From positions 7,555,501 to 7,619,500 of the forward strand of contig NZ_CP108006.1 of NCBI RefSeq assembly GCF_036127095.1: DNA of 64,000 nucleotides, written 5' to 3'. How positions within the stretch are numbered: position 1 is the first letter of the stretch; each line of letters opens with the position of its first letter. This DNA comes from Streptomyces sp. NBC_00335. GTDB lineage: Bacteria; Actinomycetota; Actinomycetes; Streptomycetales; Streptomycetaceae. Position numbers and translations under genes: made by a program. The notes beneath the pieces are model-generated. The model searched no databases. It had not been told where the DNA came from and saw nothing but the letters and a program-made list of their open reading frames with translations. Shown piece by piece: positions 40,796-48,969 of the stretch.

Positions 40796-42103
40796 GTGAT
40801 CGAGCGGTACACGCGCCCCGAGATGGCGGCGCTGTGGAGCGAGGAGACCAAGTACGCGACCTGGGTGCGCGTCGAGGTGCTGGCCAGTACCGCGCAGACA
40901 TCCCTGGGAGTCGTACCCGACGAAGCCCTGGCCGACATCCGGCGGGCCCCGCTGCCGGCCGTCGTGAGGATCCGGGAGCTGGAGGCCGAGCGGGACCACG
41001 AGATCCTCGCCTTCCTCGCCGCCTGGACCGAGACCATGCCGGCCGACTCCGCACGCTGGGTCCACCACGGCATGACCAGCTACGACCTGGTCGACACCGC
41101 CCAGGGTGTGCTGCTGGCCGACTCCGTGGACCTCGTGCTGGACGCGGCCCGCACGCTGACCGGGCTGCTGATCGACCGGGCCGAGGAGCACTGGGACACG
41201 GTCTGTGTGGCCCGCACCCACGGCGTCCATGCCGAGCCGACGACCTTCGGCCACAAACTCGCCGTCCACGCCCACGCCCTGCACCGCTGCACGGGCCGGC
41301 TCACCGCCGCCCGCCGGGCCGTCGCCGTGGGCACCCTCTCCGGAGCCGTCGGCACCTACTCCCACATCTCCCCCCAGGTCGAGGCGTACGTCTGCGGCGA
41401 GCTGGGCCTGGGCGTCGAACCGGTCCCCACCCAGGTCGTCGCCCGCGACCGCCACGCCGAGCTGATCGGAGCGCTCGCGATCACGGGCGCCGTGGTGGAG
41501 CAGTTCGCCCTGGAGATGCGCCTCCTGCAGCGCACCGAGGTCGGGGAAGTCGAGGAACCCCGCAGCGGCGCCTACCAGGGCTCCAGCGCCATGCCCCACA
41601 AGCGGAACCCGACGACCAGCGAACGGCTCTGCGGCCTGGCCCGGGTGCTGCGCGCGAACGCCGGAGCGGCGTACGAGAACATCGCGCTGTGGCACGAGCG
41701 CGACCTCGCGCACTCCTCCGTGGAACGCGTCGTCCTCCCCGACAGCCTCGCCATCGCCCACCACCAGCTCGTCTCCGCCGCCGAGCTTCTCACTGGCCTC
41801 ACGGTCAATCCCGAGCGAATGGCCCGCAACCTCCGGGCCACGCGAGGGCTCGTCTACTCCTCCGAGGTCTTCCTCGGCCTCACCGAGGACGGAGTCGACC
41901 GCGAGAGCGCCTACCGCCTCGTACAGGCCGCCGCCGACGACGCGCACACGACGGGGTCATCCCTGGCCGAGACGCTCGCGGCCCGCGGAGTGCACGCCCC
42001 CGACGCGTGGTTCGAACCCCGCCGGTTCCTCGGCAACCGCGACCACCTGAAGTCCCGACTCGACACCCTCAAGAAGGAGCACCAGCGGCATGTGGACATG
42101 TGA
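40796..42103 (+). CDS. purB: Adenylosuccinate lyase family protein (PurB type)
   Basis: A 435-residue member of the fumarase/aspartase superfamily, closest to the Bacillus-type PurB. The N-terminus is MIERYTRPEMAALWSEETKYATWVRVE, HHGMTSYDLVDTA and ARTHGVHAEPTTFGHK carry the substrate-binding histidines, and GSSAMPHKRNPTTSE near residue 262 is the signature loop with the catalytic serine. It would split a succinyl group as fumarate from adenylosuccinate or an analogue. GTG start at 40796 with GGAGGAG upstream. Its company (GNAT, TrpRS, FUSC) is not purine biosynthesis, so a specialised substrate is possible and the symbol is tentative. Confidence 0.85.
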   Translation: MIERYTRPEMAALWSEETKYATWVRVEVLASTAQTSLGVVPDEALADIRRAPLPAVVRIRELEAERDHEILAFLAAWTETMPADSARWVHHGMTSYDLVDTAQGVLLADSVDLVLDAARTLTGLLIDRAEEHWDTVCVARTHGVHAEPTTFGHKLAVHAHALHRCTGRLTAARRAVAVGTLSGAVGTYSHISPQVEAYVCGELGLGVEPVPTQVVARDRHAELIGALAITGAVVEQFALEMRLLQRTEVGEVEEPRSGAYQGSSAMPHKRNPTTSERLCGLARVLRANAGAAYENIALWHERDLAHSSVERVVLPDSLAIAHHQLVSAAELLTGLTVNPERMARNLRATRGLVYSSEVFLGLTEDGVDRESAYRLVQAAADDAHTTGSSLAETLAARGVHAPDAWFEPRRFLGNRDHLKSRLDTLKKEHQRHVDM

Positions 42104-42500
42104 ACAGGTCATCGGAGCCGGCCTCGACGTCGCCGAGGTCGCCGCCCTCTACCGGGCCTCCACGCTCGCCGAGCGCCGCCCCGTCGAGGACACCGGCCGC
42201 TTCACGAGCATGCTGGCCGGAGCCAACCTCGTCATCACGGCCCGGGACGGCGACGGCCGGCTGATCGGCATCGCCCGCTCCCTCACCGACGGCGCCTACT
42301 CCACCTACCTCAGCGACCTCGCCGTCGACGTCGCCTGGCAGGGCAAGGGGGTCGGCCGCGACCTCGTCCGCGCCACCCGCGAGGCCGCACCGCGGGCCAA
42401 GGTCATCCTGCTCTCGGCCCCCGCCGCCGTCGACTACTACCCGCACATCGGCTTCGAGCGCCACAACTCCGCCTGGACCATGACCGCCCCCGCAGGCTGA
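42090..42500 (+). CDS. Small GNAT family N-acetyltransferase
   Basis: A 136-residue acetyltransferase. LAVDVAWQGKGVGRDLVRATREAAP is the acetyl-CoA loop (about residues 75-99), and VDYYPHIGFERHNSAW is the C-terminal strand. It starts 14 bp inside the end of the PurB-type gene with GGAG upstream, so the two are translationally coupled. The stop codon lies at the junction of the first two units of a 17-bp tandem repeat. The substrate is unknown; possibly the same metabolite handled by the lyase. Confidence 0.9.
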   Translation: MWTCEQVIGAGLDVAEVAALYRASTLAERRPVEDTGRFTSMLAGANLVITARDGDGRLIGIARSLTDGAYSTYLSDLAVDVAWQGKGVGRDLVRATREAAPRAKVILLSAPAAVDYYPHIGFERHNSAWTMTAPAG

Positions 42501-42532
42501 CCGCCCCCGCAGACTGGCCGCCCCCGCGGGCT
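42482..42532. repeat. Three tandem 17-bp repeats across the GNAT stop codon
   Basis: GACCGCCCCCGCAGGCT, GACCGCCCCCGCAGACT and GGCCGCCCCCGCGGGCT follow one another directly. The TGA stop spans units 1 and 2. The array separates the GNAT gene from the TrpRS leader region. Confidence 0.85.
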
Positions 42533-42653
42533 GACCGAGCCGCAACCGGATCGTGGGTACGAGCACCGCCACGGCCGGCTTGTCCATCGCCGACGGGCGC
42601 GGCATGGCGGTGAGTCCGCGCCGTTCAGGGCTATTCATTCCGTACCGGTCAAG

Positions 42654-42738
42654 ATGGTGACTTTATGGGCGCATGGGTCGCGAACCATCTGATCTGCCTC
42701 TCACGCAGGTGTCCCGGTTCGGGTGCCCACCCGTGACC
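42654..42738 (+). promoter_or_regulatory. Candidate Trp-responsive leader/attenuator before the TrpRS gene
   Basis: Two overlapping short reading frames contain a tryptophan codon. One runs 42654-42692 (12 codons, with a TTA-TGG pair). The other runs 42665-42736 (23 codons, TGG at 42674, with GGTGA before its ATG). After the Trp codons, two mutually exclusive hairpins can form: CCCG-gtt-CGGG (42713-42723) or CGGGTG-cc-CACCCG (42720-42733). Ribosome-mediated attenuation has been reported for the auxiliary trpS of Streptomyces coelicolor. Whether this leader works that way is inference. Confidence 0.5.
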
Positions 42739-42759
42739 ACGACGCACCAGGAGAATCCC

Positions 42760-43842
42760 ATGAGCACGCACGACTCGGCGGTGTCCCAGGCCCCCGACCT
42801 CTCGGTGGCACGGCGGCGCAGCGCCGAGTTGGAGGCCCTGATCGCCGCGGATCCGGGTCGGTTCCGGGTGCTGACCGGGGACCGGCCGACCGGGCGGCTG
42901 CACCTGGGGCACTACTTCGGCACCCTGCAGGGCCGGGTCAGGCTCCAGGACCTGGGCGTGGACACCTTCGTGATCGTGGCCGACTACCAGGTGCTCACCG
43001 ACCGGGACGTCGCCGAGCACCTGGCCGAGCACGTCGAGGACCTGGTGCTCGACTACCTCGCGGCCGGCATCGACCCCGAACGGTCCACGATCTTCACGCA
43101 CAGCTCGCTTCCCGCCCTCAACCAACTGCTGCTGCCCTTCCTCTCTCTGGTCTCGGTCGCGGAACTGCGCCGCAACCCCACCGTCAAGGACGAGATCGCC
43201 CACTCCCGGCAGGCCTCGGTCAGCGGGCTGATGTTCACCTACCCCGTGCACCAGGCCGCCGACATCCTCTTCTGCAAGGCCAACCTGGTCCCGGTCGGCC
43301 AGGACCAGCTCCCGCACCTGGAAGTCACCCGCACCATCGCCCGCCGCTTCAACGACCGCTACGGCCGGGGCACTCCGGTCTTCCCGGAGCCCGATGCCCT
43401 GCTGTCGGCGGCCCCACTGCTGCTCGGCACCGACGGCACCAAGATGAGCAAGTCGCGAGGCAACGCCATCACCCTGTCGGCAACCGCCGACGAGACCGCC
43501 CGGCTGATCAAGGGCGCCAAGACGGACGCCACCCGCCGCATCACCTACGACCCGGCCTCCCGCCCCGAGGTCTCCAGCCTCGTCCTGCTCGCCGCCCTGT
43601 GCCAGGAGCGCGACCCCGTCGCGGTCGCCGAGGAGATCGGCGACGGCGGCGCGGCGCAGCTGAAGAAGGCCGTCACCGAGGCGGTCAACGAGCGCCTCGC
43701 ACCCATGAGGGCCCGCCGCGCGGAACTCGCGGCCGACACCGGCTACGTACGCGAAGTCCTGCGCTCGGGCAACGAGCGGGCCGGTGCCGTCGCCGAGGCC
43801 ACCCTGGCCGAGGTCCGGACCGCCATGGGCATGGCCTACTGA
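42760..43842 (+). CDS. trpS: Tryptophanyl-tRNA synthetase, auxiliary (indolmycin-resistant) type
   Basis: A 360-residue class I synthetase that charges tRNA(Trp). The nucleotide motif HLGH is at residues 48-51 in TGDRPTGRLHLGHYFG, and KMSKS at 228-232. The N-terminal signature GDRPTGRLHLGHYFG differs from the housekeeping form (KPTGxLxLGNYLG) and matches the auxiliary TrpRS of streptomycetes known for indolmycin resistance. AGGAG precedes the ATG at 42760. Its stop overlaps the FUSC start by one base, coupling synthesis to a membrane protein. Confidence 0.93.
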   Translation: MSTHDSAVSQAPDLSVARRRSAELEALIAADPGRFRVLTGDRPTGRLHLGHYFGTLQGRVRLQDLGVDTFVIVADYQVLTDRDVAEHLAEHVEDLVLDYLAAGIDPERSTIFTHSSLPALNQLLLPFLSLVSVAELRRNPTVKDEIAHSRQASVSGLMFTYPVHQAADILFCKANLVPVGQDQLPHLEVTRTIARRFNDRYGRGTPVFPEPDALLSAAPLLLGTDGTKMSKSRGNAITLSATADETARLIKGAKTDATRRITYDPASRPEVSSLVLLAALCQERDPVAVAEEIGDGGAAQLKKAVTEAVNERLAPMRARRAELAADTGYVREVLRSGNERAGAVAEATLAEVRTAMGMAY

Positions 43843-45656
43843 TGCCCGGGCCCGTGTGGTTGCGGCACATCGCCGAGATCCGGGCCGTTCCCGTCGACCG
43901 CGCCCTCGTCGCGCGCGGCGCCCTGGGCATGCTGCTGCCGCTCGCCGTCGGCCAGCTGGCCGGCAGGCCCGACCTGGGAGCAGCGGCGGGCCTCGGCGCG
44001 TACGGCGCGGCCGTCGACGACACCGCCGCGCCCTGGCGCACCCGCGCCCTGACCCTGCTGCTCCCGCAGCTGGGCGGCGCGATCGGACTGGCCCTGGGCC
44101 GGCTCACCGGGGGCCAGGCGTGGGCGCAGATCCTGCTGGTGGCCGTCGTCGCCCTGGTCTCGGGACTGCTGTCGACGATCGGCCGGATCAGCGACATGGC
44201 CGCCCTGGTCCTGCTGCTCGCCACCGCCATGGGCCTCGGACTGCCCACCGCCCCGGCCTGGTGGCAGGTACCGCTGCTGTTCCTCCTCGGCGGCATCCCC
44301 CTGATGCTGCTGTCCCTGACCGACGCACTGCGCCACCCCGGACGCGCCGAACGCCGGTCCGTCGCAGGGGCGCTGCGCGCCGTGGCCGACCTCCTGGACG
44401 CCCCCGAGAGCGCGTGGGCCGAGCGCCGCCACCAGGTCACCGTCGCCATGGACGCCGCCTACGACACCGTCGTCATCCGCCGGCTCTCGCCGCCCCGCCC
44501 GGGCAGCAGCGCCGCTCAACTGGCCGCCCACCTCGACCGGCTGATCGAGGTGATCGCGGCGGCTCCCGCCGTTCGCACCGCCCCGGCCCGCGAGTCGGCT
44601 GCCGAGTACGCCGACGCGGTACGCCGGGTCGCCGACGCCGTCGAGACAAGGATCCCCGGGCCGATCGCCCTTCCACCCGCCCCGCAGGACCGGGCCGGGC
44701 GCGCACTGCGCACCGCCGTCGCCGCACTCGCCACCCCCGGCGAGAAGCCCGCGGACGGCCGGCCCCGCCTGCTGCCGACGCGCCCCACGCCCCTGCGCCG
44801 GCTCGCCGGAGCCGTCGCGGCCAAGTTCCGAAACCCGGCCGCCCGCCGCTACGCCCTGCGCCTGACCGCGTGCCTGACGGTCGCCCAGGCGGTCGCCTCG
44901 CTCAGCGGCCTGCCGCGCTCCGGCTGGCTGGTGCTCACCGTCGCCCTCATCGTGCGGCCCGGCCTCGGCACCGTGCCCGCCCGGCTGGTGACCCGTGTCC
45001 TGGGCACCACGGCCGGGGTCCTGATCGGCCTCGCCGTCACCGCCGTGCTCCCCGCCGGCTGGTGGCGCATCGCCGCCGTGGTCGTCCTGACCGGCCTGCT
45101 CCAGGCCTACGCCCGCCGCAACTACGCCCTGCAGACCCTCTTCCTCACACCGGTCATGCTGCTGCTCGCCGACCCCCTGGGCCAAGCAGGATCCACCGTC
45201 CCCCGAGCGCGCCTGATCGACACCGTGATCGGCTGCGCCCTCGCCTTCATCGTGGGGTATGTGCTGTGGCCCGAGGACACCCGTGCCCGGGTGGACCACC
45301 GGCTGGCGACCGCCCACGAGGCCATCGCCGCCTACGCCGACGCGCGGGAAGCCGACGGCGACGCCGCGACCCTCCACACCCTGCGCCGCCGGATCCACGG
45401 CGATCTGGCCGCCGTCCGTACCGAACTGATCCGCCTGCGCACCGACCCGCGCCACCACCACACCCTCCAGGCGTGGCAGAACGACCTCGACCACGCGGAA
45501 GCCGCGATGACCCGTCTCACCAGCCTGACGGCCACGGGCCACCACGGCACACCGGTGGTGACCAAGGAGATGACCCGCGACCTTTCCACGGACCTGCGCC
45601 GACGGGCCGCCCGGCTACGGGAACGCCGGCCCCGACGAGTGCGCGTCCAGCGCTGA
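43842..45656 (+). CDS. FUSC family membrane protein (aromatic-acid-exporter-like)
   Basis: A 604-residue protein with two clusters of about five to six helices (residues about 25-150 and 330-470), separated and followed by cytosolic helical domains. This is the FUSC/YccS/AaeB architecture linked to efflux of aromatic acids and other small molecules. TMs such as LLVAVVALVSGLLSTI and LVLTVALIVRPGLGTVPARL are clear. The ATG overlaps the trpS stop (TGATG). The coupling suggests export of a compound that challenges TrpRS, for example a tryptophan analogue; this is inference. Confidence 0.88.
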   Translation: MPGPVWLRHIAEIRAVPVDRALVARGALGMLLPLAVGQLAGRPDLGAAAGLGAYGAAVDDTAAPWRTRALTLLLPQLGGAIGLALGRLTGGQAWAQILLVAVVALVSGLLSTIGRISDMAALVLLLATAMGLGLPTAPAWWQVPLLFLLGGIPLMLLSLTDALRHPGRAERRSVAGALRAVADLLDAPESAWAERRHQVTVAMDAAYDTVVIRRLSPPRPGSSAAQLAAHLDRLIEVIAAAPAVRTAPARESAAEYADAVRRVADAVETRIPGPIALPPAPQDRAGRALRTAVAALATPGEKPADGRPRLLPTRPTPLRRLAGAVAAKFRNPAARRYALRLTACLTVAQAVASLSGLPRSGWLVLTVALIVRPGLGTVPARLVTRVLGTTAGVLIGLAVTAVLPAGWWRIAAVVVLTGLLQAYARRNYALQTLFLTPVMLLLADPLGQAGSTVPRARLIDTVIGCALAFIVGYVLWPEDTRARVDHRLATAHEAIAAYADAREADGDAATLHTLRRRIHGDLAAVRTELIRLRTDPRHHHTLQAWQNDLDHAEAAMTRLTSLTATGHHGTPVVTKEMTRDLSTDLRRRAARLRERRPRRVRVQR

Positions 45657-45826
45657 CCCGCCTCAGCCGCAAGTGCTGTGGCATGTCGGCGGAGTGCTTC
45701 CCACCGGTGCCGCCCGCTCGGCGGACCGCTGAGTCAGGTCCTTGGCATCGGCGGCCTTGCGGCCAATGGGGGTATGCGGGGGCGTCCCAACCGGATCCAT
45801 CGGCAACAAGACATAAATTGGCCCAT

Positions 45827-46489
45827 ATGTCGGCCACTGCGCGTACCACCGCGAATCGGTATCCCGAGCGGGTCACCTACGAACGGGACGCGGTCTACGC
45901 GATCCTCGACGAGGCCCTCGCCGTCCATGTCGGCTTCAACACCGACCTCGGCCCGGTGGTCATCCCCACCCTTCACATGCGGGTGGGGGACCAGCTCCTC
46001 CTGCACGGCTCCGCGTTCGGCCGCTTCATCACCACCGCCGCGTCCGGCGCGCCGCTGTGCGTGACCGCGACCCTGATCGACGGCGTGATCCTGGGCCGGG
46101 CCTCCTCCCATCACTCGGCCGCCTACCGCTCCGCCATGATCTTCGGGACCGCCACGGCGATCGAGGACGAGCAGGAACGCGCCGACGCCCTCGCCGACGT
46201 CGTGGAGAGCGTCATTCCCGGCCGGTTGTCCGGCCCGTATGCCGCCCGCCGCCCCAACGTCGAGGAAGCCCGGTACACGGCCTGTCTGACCATGCCGATC
46301 ACGGAATTCTCGATGAAGGTCCGCGAGGGCTTCGCCCGGGACGAGCCCAAGGACGACCAGGTCGAATCCTGGGCGGGCTGGATTCCGCTGACCACCACCC
46401 CCGGAACCCCCGTCCCCGACACGATCACCGGCGACCGCTTCCCCGCCCCCCACTACGACCCGTCCATCCACCGCTTCCGCCAGAACTGA
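45827..46489 (+). CDS. Pyridoxamine 5'-phosphate oxidase family (FMN/F420-binding) protein
   Basis: A 220-residue split-barrel protein of the pyridox_oxase_2 type. The N-terminus RVTYERDAVYAILDEALAVHVGFNTDLGPVVIPTLHMRVGDQLLLHGSAFGRF is characteristic, and SSHHSAAYRSAMIFGTA is the second half of the barrel. It binds flavin or deazaflavin; the reaction is unknown. The ATG at 45827 lacks a ribosome site and follows an AT-rich CATAAATT, so it may be leaderless. It is separated from the FUSC gene by 170 bp and probably has its own promoter. Confidence 0.9.
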   Translation: MSATARTTANRYPERVTYERDAVYAILDEALAVHVGFNTDLGPVVIPTLHMRVGDQLLLHGSAFGRFITTAASGAPLCVTATLIDGVILGRASSHHSAAYRSAMIFGTATAIEDEQERADALADVVESVIPGRLSGPYAARRPNVEEARYTACLTMPITEFSMKVREGFARDEPKDDQVESWAGWIPLTTTPGTPVPDTITGDRFPAPHYDPSIHRFRQN

Positions 46490-46518
46490 CTCCACCCCGA
46501 CGTGACTGGTGCAGAGAA

Positions 46519-46549
46519 GCCTGGACGGCCCTCGCGGGGCCGTCCAGGC
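46519..46549 (+). terminator. 13-bp perfect hairpin after the PNPOx-like gene
   Basis: GCCTGGACGGCCC-tcgcg-GGGCCGTCCAGGC lies 30 bp after the stop codon. It is a strong intrinsic-type terminator that separates this gene from the following secreted protein. Confidence 0.8.
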
Positions 46550-46720
46550 CGGGGCGGGGAAAGTTCGCTTGTCAGTTCCTCCTACTGAAGCAGGGGAATC
46601 GGCCCTGGTGCGCCCGGCCGCCCGTCTAGTGTTCCTCGGGCCGGGTTCCCGTCCCGGCTGTCGTTCCGGCGCCCGGCCATCGACCCGGCGCCGCCCCCGC
46701 CGCCGCCCCGAGGAGCAGTC

Positions 46721-47692
46721 ATGACCCGCGCCGCGAAGGCCGTTTACGCCATCCTGGCCACCCTCTTACTGGCCGCGCCGGCGCCGGCCGTCACCGCGTC
46801 GGCGAGCTCGGAGCCGGGCCCCGTCCAGGCCCAGGCCCGTACGCCCGCCCCGGCTCCGACACCCGAGGTGAGACCGACCCCCCGGGCAGCCGGCGTACGG
46901 GGCCTTGAGATAGCCGTCCCGGCCTACGTCTGGGCCGACGACCCCATGCTCGTCGACCTCACCGCCACCAGCCCGGCCGCCTCGGTCGTGGTGCTCAACC
47001 CGGGCAACGGCGACTCCCCGTTCGACGCCCCCTGGCGGGCCCGCGCCGACGTCCTGCGCACCGGCACCACCGCCACCGGCGAGAAGACCAAGGTGCTCGG
47101 TTACGTCCACACCGACCACGGCAACCGCGACATCGCCGAGGTCAAGGCCTCCGTGGACAACTACCTGAAGACTCCCGACGGCCGCCTCCACGTGGACGGC
47201 ATCTTCTTCGACGTGGTCAGCCGCGACTGCGGCCCGGCCAACGCGATCCGCGACCACTACACGGAGCTCCGCCGCTACGTGCAGGACACCATGGAGGCCG
47301 TCGCCCCCGGCACGTCGGACCTGGTCGTCAACAATCCCGGTACGGCCATCGCCGACTGCTTCCTGGAGCCCGGCCGCCGCACCGCCGACGTCTTCGTCAC
47401 CTTCGAGGACACGTACGCGGCCCACACCGGAGCCGGCTGGCTCGGCGGCAACGTCTTCAACGCACTCACCGGCTACCGCTCCGGCGCCGAACTCGACCCG
47501 AGCGGCACCGCGTTCTGGCACCTCGTACACGACGTCCCGGACGCCACCGCGATGCGCGCGACCCTCCGCACGGCCTTCCAACGCGGCGCCGGCTACGCCT
47601 ACGCCACCAGCGCGCAGATGCCGAACCCCTGGGACGCCCAGCCCACTTGGAAGTACCGCGCCCAGACCTCGTACGCCTCGACCCTGGGCTGA
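46721..47692 (+). CDS. Secreted spherulation-specific family 4 (spherulin-4) protein
   Basis: A 323-residue exported protein. The signal peptide is MTRAAKAVYAILATLLLAAPAPAVTA, followed by a Pro/Ala-rich linker. The spherulin-4 domain is a TIM-barrel-like fold: IAVPAYVWADD, VVVLNPGNGD, VLGYVHTDHGNRDIAEVKASVDNYL, VDGIFFDVVSRD and AFQRGAGYAYATS. Related GH114/GH135 domains cleave galactosaminogalactan-type polymers. AGGAG precedes the ATG. A TTA codon at 46766-46768 in the signal peptide suggests bldA-dependent translation during development. Confidence 0.9.
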   Translation: MTRAAKAVYAILATLLLAAPAPAVTASASSEPGPVQAQARTPAPAPTPEVRPTPRAAGVRGLEIAVPAYVWADDPMLVDLTATSPAASVVVLNPGNGDSPFDAPWRARADVLRTGTTATGEKTKVLGYVHTDHGNRDIAEVKASVDNYLKTPDGRLHVDGIFFDVVSRDCGPANAIRDHYTELRRYVQDTMEAVAPGTSDLVVNNPGTAIADCFLEPGRRTADVFVTFEDTYAAHTGAGWLGGNVFNALTGYRSGAELDPSGTAFWHLVHDVPDATAMRATLRTAFQRGAGYAYATSAQMPNPWDAQPTWKYRAQTSYASTLG

Positions 47693-47823
47693 GCCGCACT
47701 CCGTCCGCCCGACCGCGGTGACCTCGACGGTCCGGCCGTCGGGGTCCACGAACCGGTGGCGCCCCGGCGCGAGCCCGCCCTACGGCCGGGGAATCACATG
47801 CGGCCCGGTCCGGGAGGCCCGGT

Positions 47824-48093
47824 CTAGGACCGGCCGAGGCCTTCGCGGCCCTCGTTCTGCGGGCGGTGGGCGAAGCGCCACAGGACCTGTGCGACCCGGA
47901 GGAGGAACGCCGTCGCGGCCAGGGCTCCGCCCACCATCGTCAGGGTTCGGTCGGCCGTGGGGGAGAGGTCGAAGGCCAGGACGGGCACGTACAGCACCGC
48001 GAAGGCGAGTCCGGCCGCGAACAAGCCGCTGACGAAGGCGAAGACGATCTCGATGGTGATCGCGTCCCGGTCGGCCTGACTGCGTTGCTCCAT
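47824..48093 (-). CDS. Small two-helix membrane protein (DUF6332-like)
   Basis: An 89-residue protein. A hydrophilic N-terminus (MEQRSQADRDAITIEI) precedes two hydrophobic helices (FAFVSGLFAAGLAFAVLYVPVLAF and LTMVGGALAATAFLLRVAQVLWRF) and a short basic tail. It resembles the small DUF6332 proteins of Streptomyces, which have no known role; this match is from memory. The ATG at 48093 has no strong ribosome site. The gene downstream on this strand is not visible before the spherulin gene ends. Confidence 0.75.
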   Translation of the reverse strand: MEQRSQADRDAITIEIVFAFVSGLFAAGLAFAVLYVPVLAFDLSPTADRTLTMVGGALAATAFLLRVAQVLWRFAHRPQNEGREGLGRS

Positions 48094-48153
48094 GCCCGCA
48101 GTCTCGCCGCCCGAGCCGCACCACGACAAGGGCGCACCCGGTGTGCCCAGGGG

Positions 48154-48927
48154 TCAGATTCCGGCCGTGTCCACCCAGAGCCGGGCCAGTTCGGCGTCGC
48201 CCGTCACGCCCGGTCCGGTGAGCGGCCGGCGGTTCCAGAGCGCCGAGTAGAGCCAGGAGGCCTCGCCCGTCAGCGTGCAGTCCGCCTCCGCGCCGTCCGT
48301 GCCGTCCGCGCCGTCCGTGCCGTCGGGGGTTCCGCGTACCGTGCGCGCCGGCTCCTGGGACAGGTGTACGGTCCACACCGCGCCCGTGTCGGAGGCCCGT
48401 ACCCGCATCACCCGCGGCTCCGCTGTCCGTACCCGGCTCTGCGGCCGCGCGTGGAACCCGGTCAGCAGCTCGTCCACCCCGTCCTGTGCGAAGCCCGGGT
48501 CCACCGCCCCGAAGGGCACGCCCAGCGCGGCTTCCGCGTCCATCCGGTGCACGGTGGTCTCGTGCGCCTGGCGCCGTGCCCAGAAGGCCAGCGGCGAAGG
48601 CGGCGCGGTCGGAAGGAAGGTCCAGCACTGCGCGTCGGCCGATGTCGCGGAAAGGGTCCGCACCAGCGTCGCGTGGCCCTCGCGGAACCAGGCCAGCAGT
48701 TCCGCCCCCACCAGCTCCGGCGCCTCCGGGAACGGTGCCCGCTCGGTGAGGCCCCGGGCCACGTACCCGGTGGCCCAGCGGTGCACGGAGCCCGTGTGCC
48801 GCAGCAGATCGGCGACCCGCCACTGCGGACAGGTGGGCACCAGGGCGTCCGTACCGGCCCGTTCGGCGGCCTCGGCGAGCTGCTCGCCCTCGCGGGCCAC
48901 GGTCTTCACATAGCTGATGATCTCCAT
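48154..48927 (-). CDS. Maleylpyruvate isomerase family mycothiol-dependent enzyme
   Basis: A 257-residue protein of the DinB-like maleylpyruvate-isomerase family. VPTCPQWRVADLLRHTGSVHRW (about residues 30-51) and RRQAHETTVHRMDAE hold the histidines that bind the metal. Members use mycothiol as cofactor; the specific substrate is unknown. A repetitive DGTDGADGTDGAE loop is encoded by near-repeats around 48290-48330. The start at 48927 is divergent from alkB with a very short gap. Confidence 0.9.
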   Translation of the reverse strand: MEIISYVKTVAREGEQLAEAAERAGTDALVPTCPQWRVADLLRHTGSVHRWATGYVARGLTERAPFPEAPELVGAELLAWFREGHATLVRTLSATSADAQCWTFLPTAPPSPLAFWARRQAHETTVHRMDAEAALGVPFGAVDPGFAQDGVDELLTGFHARPQSRVRTAEPRVMRVRASDTGAVWTVHLSQEPARTVRGTPDGTDGADGTDGAEADCTLTGEASWLYSALWNRRPLTGPGVTGDAELARLWVDTAGI

Positions 48928-48969
48928 GCCGGGAGTCTCGCAGCCGCCCGCGGGGACGCACAACGAAGG

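Noticed and set aside
41500..46500. Secondary-metabolite biosynthetic cluster
   Set aside because: No polyketide synthase, NRPS, terpene or RiPP genes are visible. Only a possible resistance-type locus is supported.
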